DNA from: DATEGZ01 sp035519535
GTDB taxonomy: Bacteria > Acidobacteriota > Vicinamibacteria > Vicinamibacterales > SCN-69-37
Assembly (NCBI GenBank): GCA_035519535.1
Contig: DATIWF010000064.1
Location: 1-64,000 of the forward strand
Reading direction: 5' to 3'
Length of the DNA stretch: 64,000 bases
Position numbers and translations under genes: made by a program. Positions 26,182 to 36,049 of this stretch are shown here, in pieces (the first letter of the stretch is position 1; the number at the start of each line of letters is the position of its first letter). The notes below the pieces were generated by a model that ran no database searches, was not told where the DNA came from, and saw nothing but the letters and a program-made list of their open reading frames with translations.

Positions 26182-26640
26182 CTAGCCGGCCTTCCTCGCG
26201 GGCGACGGGCGCGACGCGCGTGCCAGCAGATCCAGCCCTTGCACCACGGAGGTGCGCTGCCGCGCGGTCAAGCGGCCGAAGACCGCCCGCAACCGCCACG
26301 ATTCGAGCACCGACGACCCGCGAACCGCCTCGACCCCCCTGGACGTGAGCACCAGACCGATGTGCCGCCGATCGCCCGCCGTGCCCGCCGACTTCGTCAC
26401 GTAGCCGAGCGCCTCGAGCGTCGTCACGGCTTCAGAGAGCGTGGACCTCGCCAGGTCCATGTGACGCGCGAGCGTCGACAGCGTCATCGGGTCGCGCGAA
26501 TCGAGGTGCACGAGGATCTCGCTGTCGCGCGGGGACAGCCGGAACGGATTGGACCGCCGCCGCGCGTGACGGGTGTGGCAGGCGTAGTAGACCTGGGGAT
26601 AGGCGAACTGGACACGCTCGACAGCCTGATCGATGGTCAC
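26182..26640 (-). CDS. MarR-family transcriptional regulator
   Basis: A 152-residue winged-helix regulator: LSPRDSEILVHL, then LARHMDLARSTLSEAVTTLEALGYV (recognition helix), then the wing GDRRHIGLVLTSRGVEAV. The N-terminal Cys/His pair (YYACHTRHARRR) is like that in MarR relatives predicted to sense oxidation or metal, although one Cys alone is weak evidence. The start is GTG 26638-26640 with no clear Shine-Dalgarno. It is divergent from the carboxypeptidase-regulatory-domain genes, with a 108-bp gap. Confidence 0.88.
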   Translation of the reverse strand: MTIDQAVERVQFAYPQVYYACHTRHARRRSNPFRLSPRDSEILVHLDSRDPMTLSTLARHMDLARSTLSEAVTTLEALGYVTKSAGTAGDRRHIGLVLTSRGVEAVRGSSVLESWRLRAVFGRLTARQRTSVVQGLDLLARASRPSPARKAG

Positions 26641-26748
26641 GACGAGAATCTAGCGGGCCGGTGATAGTTCGTCAAAACGAACAGCTGTCGGAGCGATAAT
26701 GTCCGCCAATCCGTCAGTCGGCGTCCGTCGTCCAAACGCGGAGGACTC

Positions 26749-28758
26749 ATGCCCAAGCTCCCCGGCGTCGCCCGGTTCGTCGGGCTGGTCGCGCTGGCCG
26801 GAGGCCTGTTCCAGACGCCTGCGCCGCCACCGCCCCCCGGCACCGGGCTGATATTCGGACAGGTCGTCGATCCCGGCACCGGCCAGCCGATCGCGGGGGC
26901 CATGGTCACGCTCGGCGGCGGACCGATTCTGGTCAACGGCCAGCCGCTGCCGGCGGACGACCCGGCCATGCAGGAGTCGCTGGCGGCGGCGCGCAACACG
27001 CCGCGCATCCTGACCGACGCGTCCGGGCAGTTCGTGTTCCGCGATCTGCGGAAGGGCTCGTACCGGATCTCCGCGAGCGCGCCCGGCTATGCGGTCGGGC
27101 AGTTCGGCCAGCACCAGGTTGGCGGTCTGGGACGATCGATCGACCTCGACGACGGCGAGCACGTCGGCAACGCAACGATCAAGTTGTGGAAGTACGCCAC
27201 GATTTCCGGCCGCATCACCGACGACGCAGGCGAGCCGGCGGTCGGGGTCACGGTCCGCGCGCTGCGCGTGCAGGTCAACGCCCGACGCCGCACGCTCGCC
27301 GGGGGCGCGCAGGTGCAGACCGACGATCGCGGCGTCTATCGCATGTACACGCTGGCGCCCGGAGACTACATTCTCGCCGTGCCGCAGTCCGTGACCACGC
27401 TCCCGGCATCCTACGTCGACGCCTACTCGACGCTTCTGGTCGGCGGCGCGAGCACGGCGGACCTGCTCCGCGAAATGACTTCGACCGGCGCGCCGTTCCC
27501 CAGTCTCGGCGGGATGCGCGTCGGCGACCACGTCCTGCAGCAGCAGTCTGGCCTGTCGGTACCGGCGCCCGCTGACGCCGGCCACCTGCTGGCCTATCAG
27601 TCGGCGTTCTACCCGGCCGCGCCGACCTCAGCCGACGCGGGCGTGCTGACGCTCGCATCCGGCCAGGACCTCGCGAACATCGATCTCCAGTTGCGCCTGA
27701 TTCCGACGCTGCACGTCTCGGGGGTCGTCACTGGCCCCGACGGCCCCGCGCGCAATATCGGCGTCCGGCTGGTGCCGGTGACCGCGCTGGCGCTCGAACT
27801 CGACAACGGCCTCGAGACCGCGACGACGGTCAGCGACGGGAACGGCGCGTTCACGTTCCTCGGCGTGCCGGAGGGACAGTACACGTTGAAAGCCCAGAAG
27901 GTGCCGCGGCCGCAGTTCGACCAGAGCAGCACGGTCACGGTGATGAACAGCAGCGGCGGCGGCTTCGTGAGCATCTCGAGCGTGGGCGGCGATCTCACCC
28001 CACCGCCGCCCGTGCCGACCGAGCCAACGCTGTTCGCGCAGTCGCCCGTGCCCGTCGCCGGCCGTGACGTCGAGGGGCTCGCGGTCCAATTGCGGCCAGG
28101 CGCGCAGGTCAGCGGCCGTCTCGTGTTCGAGGGCACGAGCGCGCCGCCGCCGGCCGCCGCGCTGCTGCGCGTCGCCGTGTCGCTCACGAACATCGACGGC
28201 GGCATCACGATCAACGGGCCGAGGCCGGCGCCGGTGTCGGCCGACGGGCAGTTCACGACGCAGGGCTACCCGCCGGGACGATACTTCGTCAACGCCAGCG
28301 GCGCCGGACTGGGCGCGTGGTCGCTGCGGTCCGTGACGGCCGGCGGCCGCAACCTCGACGACGCGCCGCTCGACCTGCAGACCGAGAGCGTCAGCGGGCT
28401 TGTCCTGACGTTCAGCGATCGACCGACCGCCGTCAGCGGCTCGGTGCGCGTCGCCGGCGCCTCCGCCACCGCCGACGTGGACGCGACGATCGTCGCCTTC
28501 CCGTCCAACTACGCCGGGTGGATCGAACAGGGCATGTCCGGCCGACGCACGCGCACCGCCAGCACGGGCAAGGGCGGCGGGTACACGATCGCGGGCCTGC
28601 CGCCCGGCGACTATGTCGTCGCAGCCGTCGCCTCGGAAGCGTTGAGCACGATTCGCGACACGAAGTTCTACGAGGCGCTTGCGCGCGTCGGCACCCACGT
28701 CACGCTCGCCGACGGCGATCGCAAGACGCTGGACTTCACCGTGAGTCCGGGACGATAG
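26749..28758 (+). CDS. Secreted protein with carboxypeptidase-regulatory-like (Ig-like) domains, paralogue 1
   Basis: A 669-residue exported protein with a short N-terminal signal (FVGLVALAGGLFQTP) and a Pro-rich linker. It then has repeated ~80-100-residue beta-sandwich units of the CarboxypepD_reg type, recognisable from VDPGTGQPIAGAMVTL...TDASGQFVFRDLRKGSYRISASAPGY, DDRGVYRMYTLAPGDYIL, DGNGAFTFLGVPEGQYTLKA and GLPPGDYVVAAVASE. No catalytic domain is visible, so it is probably structural or adhesive, or a partner of other envelope proteins. ATG 26749 is used. It is separated by three bases from a clear paralogue. Confidence 0.82.
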   Translation: MPKLPGVARFVGLVALAGGLFQTPAPPPPPGTGLIFGQVVDPGTGQPIAGAMVTLGGGPILVNGQPLPADDPAMQESLAAARNTPRILTDASGQFVFRDLRKGSYRISASAPGYAVGQFGQHQVGGLGRSIDLDDGEHVGNATIKLWKYATISGRITDDAGEPAVGVTVRALRVQVNARRRTLAGGAQVQTDDRGVYRMYTLAPGDYILAVPQSVTTLPASYVDAYSTLLVGGASTADLLREMTSTGAPFPSLGGMRVGDHVLQQQSGLSVPAPADAGHLLAYQSAFYPAAPTSADAGVLTLASGQDLANIDLQLRLIPTLHVSGVVTGPDGPARNIGVRLVPVTALALELDNGLETATTVSDGNGAFTFLGVPEGQYTLKAQKVPRPQFDQSSTVTVMNSSGGGFVSISSVGGDLTPPPPVPTEPTLFAQSPVPVAGRDVEGLAVQLRPGAQVSGRLVFEGTSAPPPAAALLRVAVSLTNIDGGITINGPRPAPVSADGQFTTQGYPPGRYFVNASGAGLGAWSLRSVTAGGRNLDDAPLDLQTESVSGLVLTFSDRPTAVSGSVRVAGASATADVDATIVAFPSNYAGWIEQGMSGRRTRTASTGKGGGYTIAGLPPGDYVVAAVASEALSTIRDTKFYEALARVGTHVTLADGDRKTLDFTVSPGR

Positions 28759-28761
28759 GCG

Positions 28762-30630
28762 ATGAGAGACCTGCGCGCTCACGAGATTGGCGCCGTCTTC
28801 GCGCTGGCGCTTGCCGCCGTCCCGGCCGCACAGCAGCCGCAACGCGACGCGCTCGCGCCGCCGGCCGTCGGCACGGCGGTCATCTCGGGGACGGTGACGA
28901 GCGACGACGCCGATCACCGGCCGATCCGGCGTGCGTTGGTCAGCCTGAACGGCAGCGACCTCCGATACAACCGATCGACGGTCACTGACGACGAGGGGCG
29001 CTTCGCATTCCCGCTGCTGCCCGCCGAGCACTACACCCTCAGCGCGAGCAAGCCGGGCTACGTGCGGACGTACTACGGCGCCAGGAACTCATGGCAGGGA
29101 CCGAGCGCGCCCATCTCGATCGAGGACGGGCAGCAGGTGACGGCGAGGCTGAGCATGATCCACGGCGGCGTCATCGCCGGCACGGTGCTGGACTCGTTCG
29201 GTCGACCCCAGCCCGGCGTGCGCGTCATGGTCGTGCGGTTCCGCACGATCAACGGCGAGCGCCAGCCGACGATCGTCTCCACCGGCGGGCCGCTCCTGCT
29301 CGGCACCGACGATCGCGGAAGCTATCGCATCTGGGGCCTCGCCCCCGGTGAGTACGCTGTTGCCGCGTCGGTCACGACGGTCAGCTCCGACACGCGGCTG
29401 GAGACGACGGCGGAAACGCAATGGGCGCAGCAGGTGCTCCAACATCCCGCGTCGCCTGTTCCCGGCTCGGCCGGCATCCCCGCCGCGCCGCCGCCCGGTC
29501 CGACGCTCGGATACGCGCCGGTGTTCTACCCCGGCACGCCCGATGCGGCCGGCGCCACGATCATCACGCTCGGCCCCGGCGAAGAGCGCGGAGGCCTCGA
29601 CTTTCCGCTCCAGTGGGTGCCGACCGCGAGGATCGAGGGCACGATCGTCGACGCCGAAGGGCGGCCCGCCCCGAACGTCACGCTCACGCTCGTCGGCAAG
29701 CAGATGATCCCCCTGCTGGTCCCCTTCGGCAGCACGTCGCGAACCGACAGCCGCGGGGGATTCACGCTGCAGGGCGTGACGCCGGGCGACTACACGATCG
29801 TCGCGCGATCACTCGCCGCGGGCGGGCCAGCGGCGCCGGCCGGTCGGGCCGGCGGTGCGGCCCCGCGCCCGACGTCGTGGGCGGAGCAGGTCGTGTCCGT
29901 CTCCGGCACCGACGTCAAGGGCCTGAGCCTGCGGCTACAGCCCGGGCTCACCGTCTCCGGACGCGTCGTGTTCGAGGGATCGACGGCGCCTCCGAGCGAT
30001 CTGTCGCGCATTCGGATTTCACTCGGCCCTGGACCGAGCGGCGGCACGACCGTCATCGTCGGCAGCTCCTCGGCCGTCGTCAGCGGTGACGCCACGTTCT
30101 CGCTCACCGGCGCAACGCCTGGACGATATCGCCTGCTCGGCTCGGTCCCCGGGACGTCGCCGCCAGCGCCCGGCGCGTCCGGGCCGTCCACGCCGACGTG
30201 GACGCTCAAGTCCGTCGTCGCGAACGGCGTCGAGACGCTCGACACGGCGTTCGAGGTCGGGACAACCGACCTCGCCGGTGTCGTCGTGACGTTCACCGAC
30301 CATCCGACCGAGCTGTCCGGCTCGTTGCTCGATTCGAACGGCAAGCCTGCGCCCGGCTACTGGGTCGTGACGTTCACGACCGACCGCACGATGTGGACGT
30401 CGGGGTCGCGCCGTGTCCGCACGGCGCGTCCGGATGCGCGCGGACAGTATCGAGTGGTGGGCCTCCCGCCGGGCGAGTACTACATGGTGGCGCTGACGGA
30501 TCTCGATCCGGGAGACCTGTCGGACGCGTCGTTCTTCGAGCAGCTCGCGGCAGCGTCGTTCAAGATCACACTGGCCGAGGGCGAAAAGAAGACGCAGGAC
30601 CTCAAGCTGAGAGGCGGGCGGCCCGACTGA
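28762..30630 (+). CDS. Secreted protein with carboxypeptidase-regulatory-like (Ig-like) domains, paralogue 2
   Basis: A 622-residue protein with the same organisation as the gene before it: ISGTVTSDDADHRPIRRALVSL, DDEGRFAFPLLPAEHYTLSASKPGY, DDRGSYRIWGLAPGEYAVAAS, SRGGFTLQGVTPGDYTIVARS, GLPPGEYYMVALTDLD. Both paralogues end with the same block (SFFEQLAAASFKITLAEGEKKTQDLKLR here; KFYEALARVGTHVTLADGDRKTLDF in the other). This points to tandem duplication. The N-terminus (IGAVFALALAAVPAAQQ) is a weak signal peptide. The 3' end overlaps the facing VWA gene by 29 bp. Confidence 0.82.
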   Translation: MRDLRAHEIGAVFALALAAVPAAQQPQRDALAPPAVGTAVISGTVTSDDADHRPIRRALVSLNGSDLRYNRSTVTDDEGRFAFPLLPAEHYTLSASKPGYVRTYYGARNSWQGPSAPISIEDGQQVTARLSMIHGGVIAGTVLDSFGRPQPGVRVMVVRFRTINGERQPTIVSTGGPLLLGTDDRGSYRIWGLAPGEYAVAASVTTVSSDTRLETTAETQWAQQVLQHPASPVPGSAGIPAAPPPGPTLGYAPVFYPGTPDAAGATIITLGPGEERGGLDFPLQWVPTARIEGTIVDAEGRPAPNVTLTLVGKQMIPLLVPFGSTSRTDSRGGFTLQGVTPGDYTIVARSLAAGGPAAPAGRAGGAAPRPTSWAEQVVSVSGTDVKGLSLRLQPGLTVSGRVVFEGSTAPPSDLSRIRISLGPGPSGGTTVIVGSSSAVVSGDATFSLTGATPGRYRLLGSVPGTSPPAPGASGPSTPTWTLKSVVANGVETLDTAFEVGTTDLAGVVVTFTDHPTELSGSLLDSNGKPAPGYWVVTFTTDRTMWTSGSRRVRTARPDARGQYRVVGLPPGEYYMVALTDLDPGDLSDASFFEQLAAASFKITLAEGEKKTQDLKLRGGRPD

Positions 30631-33196
30631 CGTCGGAGACCGAGCGCTCGAACACGCGCACGCGCCGCAGCCAGATGTCGAGCAGCCAGAGCCCGAGCGC
30701 CAGGACGACGAGCGCGGGCCAGATCGCCCGCCGCGCGGCCTGGCGCGCGGTGGTATTGCGCAGCGCTTCGGGCGTCGGCTTCCACGCGCCGCCCGTGGCA
30801 TCGGCGATCGCTTTCAATCCGGGCTCGTCGGCCGGGCGCCAGCGATATTCCTCGTTCGGATCCGGCAGCACGACGCGCGAGGCCGACGCATCGGCGCCGG
30901 CCAGCGCGATCGTGACCGGCTCGGCGGCGTCGACCACGACGGCCGCGTCGTAGCGGCCCGGCGCGGTTTGATGCGCCGCGAGGTCCGACGATCCGCGCGC
31001 GCTCTGCACCCGGATCATTGGCTTCAGCAAGTCGCGATACGCGCCGGCGGCATCGCGCGCCTCCACCGTGACGACGACCGATCGCGTCCCGTCGTGGATC
31101 GGCCCCGGCACGACGTCGAGGGTCATCGCCGCCGCGCGTGACCGCGCGACGGCACGGACGACAGACGCGAAGAACGGCCCGTAGCCGCGCCACTTGATCC
31201 AGTCGCTCGCCCACCGATCCTTGACGTCCGAGGCGAACACCGCCGTGCGGCCGAGCCCGATCGGCCAGAAGGCGAGCAGCGGGTCGTGATCGGGCGTCTC
31301 GACCAGCTCGAGCGCGCCGTCCTTCAGGACGGTCGCCGTGCGTCCGTGCAGGCTCGGCGCCTGCGTGAAATCGACGCCCTCGAGGAACGCCCGCGTCTTG
31401 AGCACAGGTCTCAACGGCTTCTCGTCGAAGCTCGGATTCGTCGCGCTCCGCGCTTCCTTGACGAAGATCTGCGGCACTTCCTTCGCGTCCTCGACGATGT
31501 AGTTGCGGCCCTTGCCCCATTGCGCGATGTTGCCCAGGAGCTCGCGATCCGCGGCCGGACCCACGGCGATCGACGAGACCGTCATCTTCTCGGCGACCAT
31601 CTTCTTGACGAGCCCTTCGTAGTCGTCCGGGTACGAGCGGCCGTCGGAGAGCAGCACGACGTGCTTGGCACGCGCGCGGGCGTTCTTCAGCGCCAGGTAC
31701 GCCTGCTCGATCGCCGGATAGATGAGCGTGTGGCCGCTCGGCTCAATCGCCGCGATCGCCTTCTTGATCATCGCCCGATTCTTGCCGACGTTGCGGAGCG
31801 TCACGTCCCAGTTGAGCTCGTCGTTGAACGTCACGACGCCGACCGACTGCTCGTCGGCCATGACGTCCACGGCCGCCTGGGCCGCCGCCTTGCACAGCTC
31901 CATCTGCTGGCCCGCCATGCTCCACGACTTGTCGAGGACGATGATGAGGGCGACCTCGGGCTCGTCCTTGCGCTCGAACGTCACGGGCGTCAGCCGCTCG
32001 AGCTCGGTCTTGCGGTAGCCGGGACCGCCGGCGCCGCCCTCGCCGAAGACCGAGTCGCCGCCGGCAACCAGCAACCCGCCGCCGCGCTGCTCGACCCAGA
32101 CTGACAGTGCGGACATCGCCGCGTCGGAAATTGCCGCGCGCGGAATGTCGCTCAGGATCACGACGTCCCACGGGTCGAGGGCCTCGACCGTCGACGGGAT
32201 CGCCGAAGGTCCGTCCGCCGTGACGTCGAAGCCGGATTGCGCGAGCGCCGTGGCGAGATAACGCGCGCTGTCCGGCGCGCTTTCGATGTACAGGACGCGC
32301 GCGTGCGGGCCGACGACGACCTCGCGGCGGAGCTGGTTGTTGACGGCGAGCGGATCGTCGGGCGCCGCGACCGTCGCTTCGAGTGCGTGGGCGCCGGGCT
32401 CGTCGAACGATACGTCGAACGGCACCGACGTGTCCCCCGCGGCCAGCGTGACGACGCGGCTGCCGAGCACACGCGTGCCGTCCCGCAGCTCCACGAGCGC
32501 CTGCGCGGCTCGCTGGCTGCCCACGACGACGGCCGCGCTCATGAGCGCGCCGGGCACGCTGCGCGGCGGCACCGCGATGGCGTCGATCCAGGTGTCGCCG
32601 AGAACCCGCGGCGCCATCGGATCGACCGACACGGGCACACCCGCCGCCGCCAGCCGGGCCGTCGCCGCCCGCACGTCGCCCGCGGTGGCCCGGCCGTCGG
32701 AAAACAGCACGATGCGGGGCACGTAGCCCGGCCGCAGCTCGGCGCGCGCCGCATCGAGCGCGCGCTCGAGGTCCGTCCTGGTCCGATCGATCACGTCCGG
32801 CCGATCGGGCCGCACTTCCCGCTCGCCCAGCTGCCGCAGCGCCGCAGTGGTGTCGAGCGTCGCGGCTTCTGCGCCGAACGCCACGATGCGCGTGTGGCTC
32901 GGGTGGACCGCCGCGATGAGGTCGTCGATGCGCTTGGCCGCATCCGCGATCGCCCGGCTCGAGACGCTCGCCGAGACGTCCACGGCGAACACGATCGACT
33001 CCTGCGACGACGCGAGCGAGATCACCGGTCGCGCGATCGCCAGCGCGAGCACGACGACGAGCAGCGAGCGAAGCATCGTCTGCAACAGCCGCTGACGGGG
33101 GTTGAAGTTCGTGCGCGCGTAGCGGCGGCCGGCCCACACGACCAGCACGGCGGCGATGAGCCAGAGGGCGCCGGGGGCGGTGAGGGTCAGAGACAT
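30602..33196 (-). CDS. Membrane protein with two VWA domains and GATase-like segment
   Basis: An 864-residue membrane protein. Two helices come first (~7-25, 43-62), then a first VWA with MIDAS DVSASVS (~75), a beta-rich part, a GATase1/flavodoxin-like segment (RVLYIESAPDSARYLATAL...DVVILSDIPRAAI), and a second VWA with DKSWSM (~428) and LLSDGRSYPDDYEG. The C-terminal helix is WPALVVLALGLWLLDIWLRR. It is the last gene of the MoxR/DUF58/BatA run and resembles the large VWA/glutamine-amidotransferase-like proteins seen there. The role is envelope-related but unproven. The start is ATG 33194-33196; 73 bp separate it from the gene before. Confidence 0.82.
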   Translation of the reverse strand: MSLTLTAPGALWLIAAVLVVWAGRRYARTNFNPRQRLLQTMLRSLLVVVLALAIARPVISLASSQESIVFAVDVSASVSSRAIADAAKRIDDLIAAVHPSHTRIVAFGAEAATLDTTAALRQLGEREVRPDRPDVIDRTRTDLERALDAARAELRPGYVPRIVLFSDGRATAGDVRAATARLAAAGVPVSVDPMAPRVLGDTWIDAIAVPPRSVPGALMSAAVVVGSQRAAQALVELRDGTRVLGSRVVTLAAGDTSVPFDVSFDEPGAHALEATVAAPDDPLAVNNQLRREVVVGPHARVLYIESAPDSARYLATALAQSGFDVTADGPSAIPSTVEALDPWDVVILSDIPRAAISDAAMSALSVWVEQRGGGLLVAGGDSVFGEGGAGGPGYRKTELERLTPVTFERKDEPEVALIIVLDKSWSMAGQQMELCKAAAQAAVDVMADEQSVGVVTFNDELNWDVTLRNVGKNRAMIKKAIAAIEPSGHTLIYPAIEQAYLALKNARARAKHVVLLSDGRSYPDDYEGLVKKMVAEKMTVSSIAVGPAADRELLGNIAQWGKGRNYIVEDAKEVPQIFVKEARSATNPSFDEKPLRPVLKTRAFLEGVDFTQAPSLHGRTATVLKDGALELVETPDHDPLLAFWPIGLGRTAVFASDVKDRWASDWIKWRGYGPFFASVVRAVARSRAAAMTLDVVPGPIHDGTRSVVVTVEARDAAGAYRDLLKPMIRVQSARGSSDLAAHQTAPGRYDAAVVVDAAEPVTIALAGADASASRVVLPDPNEEYRWRPADEPGLKAIADATGGAWKPTPEALRNTTARQAARRAIWPALVVLALGLWLLDIWLRRVRVFERSVSDVSRAARLSA

Positions 33197-33269
33197 CGGG
33201 TCCAGATTGCGGTCAGAGCCTTCACCACGAAGGGCATGAGGGCTGGCGGTGTCACGCCGCCGCGCGCCC

Positions 33270-35030
33270 TCATACCGTGATCCGCCGCTGCCACGTCCAC
33301 CACTCCAGCGTCACGAGTGCCAGCGCGGCCACCGCCAGGTACAGCCACCACGCCCGGCCCGACGCCGGCGCGTCGGCCGGCCCGGCCGCGCCGCGCGCGA
33401 CCGTCGTCCGCGCCAGGTTCGACGTCTCGGGCTCGCCGACGTTGACCGCGATCGCCTGATGCGCGCCGCCCGCGTCGACGCGATACAGTCCGCCCGTCGT
33501 CAGCCGCGCAAATGCCGCGCCCTCGGCCCGCGCGAGCGGCACGGCTCGACCGTCCGGCCCGGTCACGCCGGAGGTCGAGGGCGGCAGTTCGGCAAGGCCC
33601 GGATGCCGCGCCTCGCTGCCGGCCGGACGCGCCAGCCAGTCAACCGCGTTGCCCACCAGAACGGGGAATGCCGGCGCGAACGCCAGGTTCGAGTCCGCGA
33701 TGCCGAACGTCACGATCGCGATGCGTCGATCGGGGCGATCGACGACCTCAACGAGCGGTGTGCCCTGGTCGGACCGCGCGACCGCCTCGATGCCCGCGCC
33801 CTCGTACGCGACCACACGGACGATGTCGAGCGTCAGGGGATCGAGCCCGGCCACGAGGGGATGCGCGCCTGCGCTCGTCCACCGCGGCGCCTTCTCGAGC
33901 GCGCCGGCCGTGCCCAGCCACGACGCCGTTGGCGGCGCCAGGCACAACGCAGGCCGCGACGGCGCCTGCGCCGGCAGCCAGCGATCGAAAATCACGACGT
34001 CCTCGCGTCCCGGTCGGTACGCGGCGGGCGTCGTGAACGTCGCCTTGAGGCCGGGCGCGCGCTGCAGCAGCGACGCGAGCGGCGCCGGCGAATCGCTGAC
34101 GACGGTCACCGCCAACGGATCGGCCTCGGCAATCCAGGCCACGGCCTCGTCGTCCTCCGTCATCGCGTCGAGCGGCGCGCGCACCTGCGCGCGCAGCTGC
34201 GGATCGCCAGCCGGCGGCAGCGGCACGACCTGGCGGGCCGCCTCGCCCGCGCCCATCTCCACGGGCTGATCGAAGACGACGTCGCGACCGCGCGTGATCG
34301 TGAGCCGCACCGATTGCGCCGACGCCGCGTAGTTGGCGATCTCGAGGTAGGCCTCGCCGCCCTGGCCGGCAGCGGTCGCGGGGCGGACCGCCAGCGCGGT
34401 GATCGCGACGTTCGGCGCGGCTTCGAACACGGAGTGCACGGTGACCGACGGGTCGATCGGCCTGGCGCGCGCGCCATCCGTGATGAGGTGCACGTCGTCG
34501 GTCCCGGCGACGCGCGGCCAGGGAACGTCGGCGCCGCCGACGGGGACGAGGCGATCGAGCGCGCTCTCGATCAGCGCCGTGTCCGACGTCGGCCCTTCGA
34601 CCAGTCCCTCACCCGTCGTTGCCAGAGACACATCCGCACTGCCGGCAGCCGCTGCCAGCCGGTGCGCCAGGGCGACCGCGTGCTGCCAGCGCGTGCGGCC
34701 ATCGGCCGTCCGCGCCAGCATCGACATCGACGAGTCGAGGACGACGAGCAGGCGACCGTGCGACGCCGCGGTCACCCGCGGCGCGGGCCTGGTCACCGCC
34801 AGCGCGAGCAACACCGCCACCAGCACGGTCGCGGCGAGCGACACGGCCCGGCGCACGCGCTCCCACCACGTGAGCGCGCGCGACTGGTCGAACACGCGCC
34901 GCCACAGCAGCAGCGACGGCACGTCGATCCGCGGCGGCCGGACCTTGCGGAAGAAGAGCCACGCCGCCACGCCCGCCGCGGCGGCGACGAGCGCCAGCGC
35001 CTGCCACGTGGCCATGGCCGCGAAGCTCAT
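33270..35030 (-). CDS. BatA-type membrane protein with VWA domain
   Basis: A 586-residue protein. The N-terminal BatA module has a helix at ~8-27, RPPRIDVPSLLLWRRV, and a second helix at ~62-82. A VWA domain follows with MIDAS DSSMSM (~99) and ITDGARARP. A long beta-rich periplasmic part comes next, then a last helix (WWLYLAVAALALVTLEWW). The start overlaps the DUF58 stop (ATGA, 35027-35030). In Bacteroides-type Bat loci such proteins form a membrane complex with MoxR and DUF58; the same order is kept here. Confidence 0.86.
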   Translation of the reverse strand: MSFAAMATWQALALVAAAAGVAAWLFFRKVRPPRIDVPSLLLWRRVFDQSRALTWWERVRRAVSLAATVLVAVLLALAVTRPAPRVTAASHGRLLVVLDSSMSMLARTADGRTRWQHAVALAHRLAAAAGSADVSLATTGEGLVEGPTSDTALIESALDRLVPVGGADVPWPRVAGTDDVHLITDGARARPIDPSVTVHSVFEAAPNVAITALAVRPATAAGQGGEAYLEIANYAASAQSVRLTITRGRDVVFDQPVEMGAGEAARQVVPLPPAGDPQLRAQVRAPLDAMTEDDEAVAWIAEADPLAVTVVSDSPAPLASLLQRAPGLKATFTTPAAYRPGREDVVIFDRWLPAQAPSRPALCLAPPTASWLGTAGALEKAPRWTSAGAHPLVAGLDPLTLDIVRVVAYEGAGIEAVARSDQGTPLVEVVDRPDRRIAIVTFGIADSNLAFAPAFPVLVGNAVDWLARPAGSEARHPGLAELPPSTSGVTGPDGRAVPLARAEGAAFARLTTGGLYRVDAGGAHQAIAVNVGEPETSNLARTTVARGAAGPADAPASGRAWWLYLAVAALALVTLEWWTWQRRITV

Positions 35031-35899
35031 GCGAGGAACCGGCCCTTGCGGAACGTCCGCAGCACGATGTCCTCGAAGGCATCGTCGGCGTCCGCGCGCA
35101 CGTACCCAAGGTTGTAGCGCCCGCAGAAGCGCTCGAGGTCACCCGCGTGGGTCTGCCACGCGTCGCGGTACGCCGACATCAGCCCGGGCGTCACATCCAC
35201 GTCGCGGATGTCGCCCGTCTCGGCGTCGACGAACCGCGCTTCCCCGAACGCGCCGGGATCCTGATCGCGCGACGACGTGACGTGCACCGCGAATACGTCG
35301 TGCCCGAGCGCCGCCAGGATCTTCAGCGCGGACTCGAAGCCCTGCGGGTCGAGAAAGTCGGAGATCACGACGGCGAGCCCCCGCTGGCGGCCGCGCGAGG
35401 CGAAGGCCGTGAACGCCGCGCGCATGTCGGTCGGCCCGCGCGTCTCCAGACGCTCGAGCCACTCGAACACGCGGAAGATGCGGCCCTTGCCCCGGCCCGG
35501 ATGGTTCTCGTTGCCGACGTCGTTCGAGAACGGCAGGATCGTGACGCGGTCGAGGTGCGCGAGGCCGACGTAGCACAGCGCCGCCGCGATCCGCCGCGCC
35601 TGGTCGAACTTCGCCGTCTCGTGCATCGACTGGCTGGCGTCGATGAACAGGTAGATCGGGAGATCCTGCTCTTCGTCGAACAGCCGCAGCAGCAGCCGGT
35701 TCAGCCGCTGATAGGCCTTCCAGTCGATATGGCGGAAGTCGTCGCCCGGCGCGTACTGGCGATGGTCGGCGAACTCGAGGCCGCGGCCGCGCTTCGGCGC
35801 CAGGCGATCGGCTCGGTTCTGCCCGGCAAACGCCCGCTTCGAGACCACGTGCAGGTACTCGAGCTTCTTCAGAAAGTCGTCTTCAAAGCGCAGCGGCAT
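35027..35899 (-). CDS. DUF58 domain protein (VWA-like, MoxR partner)
   Basis: A 290-residue cytosolic protein containing the DUF58 signature RRGLEFADHRQYAPGDDFRHIDWKAYQR in slightly changed form, and a VWA-like core with FIDASQSM as degenerate MIDAS (Asp-Ala-Ser-Gln-Ser). In MoxR loci DUF58 proteins are the usual adaptor or substrate partner of the MoxR ATPase. ATG 35897-35899 lies directly at the end of a repeat array and has no Shine-Dalgarno, although the array separates it from moxR by 150 bp only. Confidence 0.9.
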   Translation of the reverse strand: MPLRFEDDFLKKLEYLHVVSKRAFAGQNRADRLAPKRGRGLEFADHRQYAPGDDFRHIDWKAYQRLNRLLLRLFDEEQDLPIYLFIDASQSMHETAKFDQARRIAAALCYVGLAHLDRVTILPFSNDVGNENHPGRGKGRIFRVFEWLERLETRGPTDMRAAFTAFASRGRQRGLAVVISDFLDPQGFESALKILAALGHDVFAVHVTSSRDQDPGAFGEARFVDAETGDIRDVDVTPGLMSAYRDAWQTHAGDLERFCGRYNLGYVRADADDAFEDIVLRTFRKGRFLA

Positions 35900-36049
35900 A
35901 CGCCATCGACAATCGCAAATCGGAAAACGGCAATCGCAAGGCCATCGATGAATCGATCATCGACATCGGCCATCGGACATCGCCCGGCATCGATCATCGA
36001 TGGCCCGATGGCTCGTCCGCTCCCCGGCATCGGCCATCGATGGCCGATG
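35900..36049. repeat. ATCGATGG/CATCGGCC word array between moxR and the DUF58 gene
   Basis: A 150-bp gap made of CATCGATCATCGATGG, GGCATCGGCCATCGATGGCC and CAATCGCAAATCGG words. It starts at the moxR stop and ends at the DUF58 start, inside what should be a single operon. Confidence 0.85.
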
